The position numbers were made by a program, and so were the translations under genes. Positions 34,971 through 39,928 of a stretch of DNA of 39,928 nucleotides are shown here, in pieces. Within the stretch, counting starts at the first letter, position 1; every line of letters starts with the position of its first letter. The notes beneath the pieces are model-generated. The model ran no database searches. It worked only from the letters and a program-made list of their open reading frames with translations, and had not been told where the DNA came from. Source of the DNA: Alphaproteobacteria bacterium (GTDB lineage: Bacteria > Pseudomonadota > Alphaproteobacteria > Rhizobiales > Hyphomicrobiaceae); the NCBI GenBank assembly GCA_018819265.1, contig JAHJQI010000046.1, positions 1-39,928 on the forward strand, written 5' to 3'.

Positions 34971-35912
34971 TTACTCCGGCAGGGGGATGAATTCCTTGCC
35001 GTCCCCGGGCACCGTATCGAAGCGGCCCTGTCGCCAATCCTCCTTGGCGGCCGCAATCCGATCCTTGGAGGACGAGACGAAATTCCACCAGATATGACGG
35101 GGGCCGTCCATCGGCTCACCGCCCAGTACGACGAGGCGCGTATTGGAATTCGCAAGGATCGAAATACGGTCGCCTGGATTGAAGACCAGCAGCCGGCCGC
35201 TGTCGTAGGTATCGCCCGCAATATCGATCTGACCCGAGGCGACATAGACAGCCCGCTCCTCGTAATCGGATTCAAGGGGCAGCACGGCGCCGGGAGCCAA
35301 CACGGCTTCGGCGTAGAACGAAGGATGCGGAAATGATGCCGGCGACGACTGCCCGAACATGTCGCCCAATACGAGACGGACCGTCTTGCCCTCGCCTTCG
35401 ATACGGGGCAGGTCGCCGGCCTTGTAGTGGGCGAAACTGGGCCCGGTCTCTTCATGGGATTCGGGCAAGGCCGCCCAGGTCTGGATGCCGAACAGGCGGC
35501 TTTGCCGTTGTCGCTCCATTTCGCCGGTGCGTTCCGAATGGACGATGCCGCGGCCCGCACTCATCAAGTTGAGTTCGCCTGGACGGATGGCCTGCTCTGT
35601 GCCGAGGCTGTCGCGATGCATGATTTCGCCGTCGAACAGGTAGGTGAGCGTGGCGAGCCCGATATGCGGGTGCGGACGAACATCGATGCCTTCACCGAGG
35701 AGAAACTCGGATGGGCCCATCTGATCGAAAAAGATGAATGGACCGACCATCTGCCGGCCTGCCGCGGGAAGCGCCCGGCGGACTTCGAAGCCACCTAGAT
35801 CGCGTGCTCTCGGTACTATGACCTCGGCGATAAGATCGACCGACGTGGCGTCGCCGAACTTAGGATCGTCGGGAACGACCTCTTTGGGATCATCGCACGG
35901 CTGCCAGCTCAT
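34971..35912 (-). CDS. Pirin family protein
   Basis: A bicupin of 313 residues. The N-terminal cupin holds the pirin metal site: H81 and H83 (RPHPHIGLATLTYLFDG), H125 and E127 (GIVHSE), matching the Fe-binding His/His/His/Glu of human pirin. The pirin C-terminal domain follows (YEERAVYVASGQIDI). Bacterial pirins such as YhhW show quercetin dioxygenase activity, but the native role is unclear. AAGGAGA lies 8 bases before ATG 35912, which decides the start against 35954. The next gene upstream on the strand is the HSL-type esterase (81-base gap). Confidence 0.92.
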   Translation of the reverse strand: MSWQPCDDPKEVVPDDPKFGDATSVDLIAEVIVPRARDLGGFEVRRALPAAGRQMVGPFIFFDQMGPSEFLLGEGIDVRPHPHIGLATLTYLFDGEIMHRDSLGTEQAIRPGELNLMSAGRGIVHSERTGEMERQRQSRLFGIQTWAALPESHEETGPSFAHYKAGDLPRIEGEGKTVRLVLGDMFGQSSPASFPHPSFYAEAVLAPGAVLPLESDYEERAVYVASGQIDIAGDTYDSGRLLVFNPGDRISILANSNTRLVVLGGEPMDGPRHIWWNFVSSSKDRIAAAKEDWRQGRFDTVPGDGKEFIPLPE

Positions 35913-35993
35913 GGCGTGTCTCCTTCCAGGGCGGTTGCAGAGTGCTTCGAGCACTCCGGTCTGTCAATCAAGAGCGGCCGCGCATGTCCCGTT

Positions 35994-37025
35994 TCAAGCC
36001 GCATCGCGGGGGGCTGCGATCGTTCCAGTGCCACGCAGCAGCGCCCGCGCGCCTTCACTTATCGCGGCAAATTCAGCGGCCGCGGCCGGACTGAGAGCGC
36101 GGGCCCGCAAATATCCGTGGGCGAGCTTTTGCGCACAGCGGTATTCGACGCGGACGCCGGCAGCTCGTAGCCGTTCGGCATAAACAGCGCCGTCATCGCG
36201 GCAGGGATCGTAGTTCGCGGTGGCGATGAAGGCCGGCGGCAATCCGGCGAAGTCGTCGGCTTCGAGCGGCGCGGCGCGCGGATCGCCGGCTTTGGCGCCG
36301 TGGCCCGTGTAGAGCCGCCAGAAATACGCCAGGCTGGCGGCGGTCAGCATCGGCGCGTCGGCCTGCTCGACATACGAGGGGAGGTCGGCGGCGGCGGTCA
36401 GCGCGGGGTAGATGAGCAACTGACCGGCCGGCATCCGCATGCGATTGCGGCGGGCCTCCTGGCATACGGCGACGGCAAGGGCAGCGCCGGCGCTGTCGCC
36501 GGCCAGAATGGTACGGTGCGGATCAATTCCCAGCGCCCCCGACCTCTTGACGACGTGTGCCCACACGCCAAATGCGTCCTCGAAGGCGGCCGGAAACGGG
36601 TGCTCGGGTGCGAGGCGGTAGTCGACACTGATTGCTATCGCCGAACTTGCCAGCGCCAGTTCCGCGACCACGCAGTCGTGGCTTTCGATGGAGCCCAGGG
36701 CGAAACCGCCGCCGTGGAAGTAGATCAGCGCGGGTGCGGGTTCGTCGGTCCGCTCGAGCGGCTCGTAGATGCGCACGCGAACTGGATTTGCCGCACCCGC
36801 TGGCAGCAACTCGTCGCGCACGCGGACACCTGATGGTCGGTGGCGGGAATAACGGCGCGCCACTTGATCGTAGGTGCGGCGCAAGTCGGCTATCGTTTGC
36901 CCATCCGGGAGGCCGGCGTAGACGGCTTCGACCTCTGCGATGAAGCGGCGCATCCCGGTGCAGAGGTCGAGTTCTGCCCAAAGCGGAGGGCTTCGATTCT
37001 GAGAGTGACTATCGTTGAGCATCAT
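35994..37025 (-). CDS. Alpha/beta hydrolase, hormone-sensitive-lipase (HSL) family esterase
   Basis: A 343-residue esterase/lipase of family IV. The oxyanion motif HGGGF is at residues 104-108; the catalytic triad is S178 (GDSAG), D273 (NYDPCRDDG) and H303 (LAHGYLRA). The cap region is residues 1-60. Substrates are usually short-chain acyl esters; the natural one is unknown. No signal peptide, so cytoplasmic. The start ATG 37025 lacks a strong Shine-Dalgarno; ATG 37022 and the Met at residue 25 are alternatives. An 870-base gap separates it from the betaine genes. Confidence 0.9.
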   Translation of the reverse strand: MMLNDSHSQNRSPPLWAELDLCTGMRRFIAEVEAVYAGLPDGQTIADLRRTYDQVARRYSRHRPSGVRVRDELLPAGAANPVRVRIYEPLERTDEPAPALIYFHGGGFALGSIESHDCVVAELALASSAIAISVDYRLAPEHPFPAAFEDAFGVWAHVVKRSGALGIDPHRTILAGDSAGAALAVAVCQEARRNRMRMPAGQLLIYPALTAAADLPSYVEQADAPMLTAASLAYFWRLYTGHGAKAGDPRAAPLEADDFAGLPPAFIATANYDPCRDDGAVYAERLRAAGVRVEYRCAQKLAHGYLRARALSPAAAAEFAAISEGARALLRGTGTIAAPRDAA

Positions 37026-37233
37026 GGTGCCGCCCCGAGGACGTAATCGAGTGAAACGCGCATGTCACGGCGGGCCCGCGGGTACCATTGGGGATCTCGG
37101 TCATCATCAGACGGTCGTGTCATCGGACCCCTTTTGGTTTTGCATTCGTATGCCCGGACCGGCTGGAGGGAATGCACGTCGCAGATGTGCGACCCGGCGC
37201 CGTGTTCGAGAACCGATTACTCGGACAGGCCCG

Positions 37234-37368
37234 TAATGTTCCGTCCCGGCCACCTGGTCGACGCAGCTTCACTCCCGGGGCACCAGCCAAATTGCTGTTG
37301 GCGTTGTAGATTCACAGCTATTCGACGACCTTCGCCGGCGATCGAGCGGCTGTGAATCTGGAACATTA
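37234..37368. repeat. Short element bounded by inverted repeats, with internal hairpin
   Basis: TAATGTTCC (37234-37242) and GGAACATTA (37360-37368) are exact 9-bp inverted repeats 135 bp apart. Inside, AGATTCACAGC (37308-37318) pairs with GCTGTGAATCT (37349-37359), which directly abuts the right end. The terminal sequence resembles the ends of elements A and B at 5422-5590 (TAGTGTT-S-C). Confidence 0.5.
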
Positions 37369-37791
37369 GTTCAAAGAAATCCGCTCAGGCACAAGGTCTT
37401 GCGACCCAATCATTTCGACCTACGCCTTGAGAACTATTGTCAACACCTGGGCTGCGCCCATGGGCGTCCGGACGCTTGCGACTTGGTTCCAGCCGCCTCG
37501 GCCAGGGGTTCGTCTGCGAGCCGAATGTCGCCACAAGAAATCCCGTCGTCGAGATCGACCGGATCCAGCATGCCGGAGGCAGGGCCGCCAGCGGAGTGCC
37601 GCATCGCGATCCTGCATCGCAGCGGTGCGGCATTCTTATAGATTTCACAGGCAACGGTTGAGATATTCCGCAATTGAGGTATAAGACACCAACTCCCGAT
37701 CCAAGTTATGAGTGTGATGCGCTCGATGCGAGCGTGTCCTTCCACAGCCATGACCCCCGACCGACCCGACAGAATTCATCGCGAATTCTTC

Positions 37792-37843
37792 TGAGTATCC
37801 AGATGTATACTCATTGAAAACTATTAAATCCGCCAAGTATAGG
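37792..37843 (+). promoter_or_regulatory. Predicted promoter with overlapping palindrome upstream of the betaine operon
   Basis: TTGAAA (37814-37819) and TATAGG (37838-37843) with an 18-base spacer form a sigma-70 type promoter 54 bases before the methyltransferase start. TGAGTAT (37792-37798) and ATACTCA (37807-37813) form a 7-bp inverted repeat immediately next to the -35, well placed for a repressor or activator. Osmotic control is plausible from the gene function but not shown by the sequence. Confidence 0.45.
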
Positions 37844-37897
37844 GTGCTCATGATCGCCTAATACTTGTACGGATGCGCGGATAAACCGGAGCAGAAG

Positions 37898-38728
37898 ATG
37901 ACCAACGCAATGCTTAAAAGACCCCGACAAGACTATGGTGACGACCCTCTCGCCGTGAGGGACACCAGTCACTACCAGAAGGAATACATTGAGTCGTTCG
38001 TCGACAAATGGGATGCACTGATCGACTGGGAGCGCCGCGCCAAGTCCGAAGGGGAGTTCTTTATCGAAACGTTGCGCCAGCACGGCGCCAAGAAGGTGCT
38101 CGACGTGGCGACCGGGACCGGCTTTCACTCGGTCATGCTGGCGAAAGCCGGCTTCGAAGTGACCAGCGTCGACGGAAGCACGGAGATGCTCACCAAGGCG
38201 TTCGAGAATGCAAACAGGCGCGGCCACATGCTTCGCACCATCCACTCGGACTGGCGCTGGCTCAACCGGCAAGTCCACGACCTCTACGACGCGGTCATCT
38301 GCCTGGGCAATTCCTTTACCCATCTCCACAATGAAAACGACCGGCGCAAGTCGCTGGCCGAGTTTTACGCAACGCTGCGCCATGACGGCATCCTGATTCT
38401 CGACCAGCGCAACTATGATGCGCTGCTCGATCATCAGGTCGAACCGACGCACAATTTCTACTATTGCGGAGAAGACGTGAGGGCGTTTCCGGAGCACATC
38501 GACGATACCCTGGCGCGCTTCTGCTACGAGTTCACGGACGGCGCGCAGTTCCATCTCAACATGTTTCCGCTGCGAAAGGCCTACGTGACGCGGCTCATGA
38601 GGGAAGTCGGATTCCAGAAGGTGACGACCTACGGGGACTTCCAGGAAACGTTTCGCGACAAGGAACCGGATTTCTTCATCCACGTCGCCGAGAAATCGTA
38701 TGTTGAACAAGAGGACGAGGCGTCTTGA
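37898..38728 (+). CDS. Glycine/sarcosine N-methyltransferase (GSMT)
   Basis: A SAM-dependent methyltransferase of 276 residues. Motif I is VLDVATGTGFHSVM (67-80). The sequence EFYATLRHDGILILDQRNYDALL and the N-terminal DPLAVRDTSHYQKEYIESFVDKWDALIDW are typical of GSMT, which methylates glycine to sarcosine and then dimethylglycine. Together with the next gene it makes glycine betaine, a compatible solute, from glycine and three SAM, as described in Halorhodospira and Actinopolyspora. GGAGCAG lies upstream of ATG 37898; an in-frame start at 37865 is less likely. Its stop overlaps the start of the partner gene. Confidence 0.92.
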   Translation: MTNAMLKRPRQDYGDDPLAVRDTSHYQKEYIESFVDKWDALIDWERRAKSEGEFFIETLRQHGAKKVLDVATGTGFHSVMLAKAGFEVTSVDGSTEMLTKAFENANRRGHMLRTIHSDWRWLNRQVHDLYDAVICLGNSFTHLHNENDRRKSLAEFYATLRHDGILILDQRNYDALLDHQVEPTHNFYYCGEDVRAFPEHIDDTLARFCYEFTDGAQFHLNMFPLRKAYVTRLMREVGFQKVTTYGDFQETFRDKEPDFFIHVAEKSYVEQEDEAS

Positions 38729-39561
38729 GCGAGCGTTATTCGGATGTCGTGCAGACCGCGCGCGACTACTACAACAGCGAAGATGCGGATAACTTCTACC
38801 TCGAGATCTGGGGTGGGGAGGACATCCACATCGGCCTCTACGCCAGTGAGCGCGAGGATATCGCAACCGCCAGCCGGCGCACGGTCGAGAGGCTGGCCGA
38901 CCGGCTGCCCAAGCTGGCGGAGGGTTCGCGCGTTCTCGACATCGGATCGGGATACGGCGGGGCGGCGCGTTATCTGGCCAGCCGGTTCGGCTCTAACGTC
39001 GTAGCGCTCAATCTTGCCGAAAAGGAAAACGCGCGGAACCGCGAACTCTGCGCGGTCGCCGGCCTTGCCCACCTCGTCGAGGTCGTCGATGGATCGTTCG
39101 AACAGATTCCTTTGAAAGACGCATCCGTCGATGCGGTCTGGTCGCAGGATGCGATCCTGCACTCGGGCCGGCGCGAACAGGTCATCGCGGAAGTCGCCAG
39201 GGTGCTGAAGCCGGGCGGCGACTTCGTGTTCACCGATCCGATGGAAAGCGGCAACTGCGGACGCGCCGACCTCATGCCGGTGCTGGAACGGATTCACCTC
39301 GAGTCGCTTGGCTCGCCTGAGTTCTACCATACCGTCGCGCACGAGAACGGGCTCGAACTCGTCGCGTGGGAGGAGAAGACGCCGCAGCTCATCCGTCATT
39401 ACCGCCGCGTTCGCGAAGAGCTTTTCGCCCAGCGCGCCAACCTCAAGGGCAAGGTCAGCGAGGACTATATCGACCGGATGCTGACGGGGCTCGGCAACTG
39501 GGTGACGGCCGGCGAGAAGGGATGCCTTGCCTGGGGCTTTTTGCATTTCAGGAAGACGTGA
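38725..39561 (+). CDS. Sarcosine/dimethylglycine N-methyltransferase (SDMT)
   Basis: A SAM-dependent methyltransferase of 278 residues that completes betaine synthesis (sarcosine to dimethylglycine to betaine). Motif I is VLDIGSGYGGAARYLA (70-85). The N-terminal VVQTARDYYNSEDADNFYLEIWGGEDIHIGLY is characteristic of SDMT, and VWSQDAILHSGRREQVIAEVARVLKPGGDFVFTDPM follows. The start is TTG 38725, which overlaps the TGA of the GSMT gene (TTGA), with GAGGACGAGG upstream, so the two are translationally coupled. Fused and separate versions occur in other organisms; here they are separate. No clear terminator follows. Confidence 0.92.
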   Translation: MSERYSDVVQTARDYYNSEDADNFYLEIWGGEDIHIGLYASEREDIATASRRTVERLADRLPKLAEGSRVLDIGSGYGGAARYLASRFGSNVVALNLAEKENARNRELCAVAGLAHLVEVVDGSFEQIPLKDASVDAVWSQDAILHSGRREQVIAEVARVLKPGGDFVFTDPMESGNCGRADLMPVLERIHLESLGSPEFYHTVAHENGLELVAWEEKTPQLIRHYRRVREELFAQRANLKGKVSEDYIDRMLTGLGNWVTAGEKGCLAWGFLHFRKT

Positions 39562-39576
39562 GGGCTTTCCCCACTT

Positions 39577-39713
39577 GTCATCCTTGGCCTCGACCCGAGG
39601 ACCCAACCATCAGCGAGTGCCGCTCGGAGTTGGTGATGGTTGCCAGCCCCGCAATCACCATTCAACGGCGCCCCTGGCGAACCATGGGTCCCGGGGACAA
39701 GCCCCGGGATGAC
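39577..39713. repeat. Palindromic intergenic repeat (GTCATCC...GGATGAC type)
   Basis: The left arm begins GTCATCC and includes GACCCGAGGACCCA; the right arm reads TGGGTCCCGGGGACAAGCCC and ends GGGATGAC. The arms are imperfect inverted repeats around about 75 bases. Such elements are dispersed in intergenic DNA of Hyphomicrobiales. A partial relative lies at 15624-15735 next to the insertion sequence. Confidence 0.7.
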
Positions 39714-39844
39714 GGTGGAGGGTCTTGCGCTCGGGGCATGTTAGTTCGGCGTACCCGGGCAGCCTTGCACGCCGGCTTCCTGCATTTCATGTTGCGGCTT
39801 CACAGCCCGTGTCGCGCTTAGCATACATCCAATTTGGGGAAATT

Positions 39845-39919
39845 TGGTAGGCGGGGCGGGTATCGAACCCGCGACCCTCTGATTAAAAGTCAGATGCTCT
39901 ACCACTGAGCTACCCGCCC
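39845..39919 (-). tRNA. tRNA-Lys (anticodon TTT)
   Basis: A 75-base cloverleaf. The acceptor stem is GGGCGGG/CCCGCCT (first pair G-U), with discriminator A and encoded CCA. The anticodon arm TCTGA-CTTTTAA-TCAGA gives TTT. The sequence ends at the window edge 9 bases beyond. Confidence 0.97.
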
Positions 39920-39928
39920 ACACGGCCG

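Larger units (their letters stand above)
37026..37897. other. Long intergenic region before the betaine operon
   Basis: Between divergent genes, about 870 bases. It holds the TIR-bounded element (37234-37368) and the predicted operator/promoter (37792-37843). The central part, about 37385-37650, has high-GC open frames on both strands, the longest of about 100 codons on the minus strand, with no ribosome-binding site and no recognisable domain. It may be the remains of a decayed gene, but I cannot show that. Confidence 0.45.

Noticed and set aside
37385..37751. Minus-strand open frames of about 90-100 codons in the gap before the betaine operon
   Set aside because: No ribosome-binding site, no recognisable domain, and competing frames on both strands. 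A decayed gene remains possible but is not supported.

Overview
The window looks like chromosomal DNA of a GC-rich alphaproteobacterium, most likely a member of the Hyphomicrobiales (Rhizobiales). The reasons are the gene order tig - clpP - clpX - lon - hup - tRNA-Val - nuoABCD, a complete Tad/Cpa pilus locus of the alphaproteobacterial type, an Omp25-like outer membrane protein, and several sites resembling the CtrA box TTAA-N7-TTAA. A glycine betaine synthesis pair (glycine/sarcosine and sarcosine/dimethylglycine methyltransferases) at the right end suggests a salt-exposed lifestyle. The order-level assignment is inference.

Layout. 1-2.1 kb: the end of an unknown gene, a YdjM-like membrane protein and a convergent TetR regulator. 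2.1-4.2 kb, minus strand: two TadE/TadG-like minor pilins and a stand-alone copy of the N-terminal domain of the Tad secretin. 4.7-15.5 kb, plus strand: three Flp pilins, then cpaA (prepilin peptidase), cpaB, cpaC (secretin), cpaD (lipoprotein), cpaE/tadZ, cpaF/tadA (ATPase), tadB and tadC. Together these build and export an adhesive type IVb pilus. No tadD follows; instead there is a short repeat that also occurs upstream of cpaB in inverted orientation, a palindromic repeat and an IS256-family insertion sequence that cuts off a small exported protein gene.

17.5-21.3 kb, minus strand: the first half of the complex I operon, nuoA-B-C-D. Two foreign genes sit between nuoC and nuoD. One is a hotdog thioesterase whose active-site residues match fluoroacetyl-CoA thioesterase FlK position by position. 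The other is a four-helix-bundle gene of the 23S rRNA intervening-sequence protein family. The second gene is enclosed by complementary arrays of a 7-bp repeat, so in the nuo mRNA it would lie in the loop of a perfect 27-bp stem. This resembles the rRNA intervening sequences that encode the same protein family, and I consider it the most interesting object in the window. The operon ends with a strong terminator after nuoD, so nuoE-N must be elsewhere.

21.5-30.4 kb, minus strand: tRNA-Asp, a small hypothetical gene, tRNA-Val, a Lys/Ala-rich histone-like protein, HU, Lon, ClpX, ClpP, trigger factor and tRNA-Leu, i.e. a protein quality-control block. 30.6-37.0 kb: outer membrane protein (minus), cysteine synthase and 3-mercaptopyruvate sulfurtransferase (plus), then acyltransferase, pirin and an HSL-type esterase (minus). 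37.9-39.6 kb: the betaine synthesis operon, preceded by a palindrome overlapping a predicted promoter. The window closes with a palindromic intergenic repeat and tRNA-Lys.

Regulation. One-mismatch CtrA boxes lie about 95 bp upstream of both flp1 and flp2 and upstream of cpaA. A perfect one lies between the outer membrane protein and cysK. A different direct-repeat motif is shared by two small minus-strand genes at almost the same distance from their start codons.
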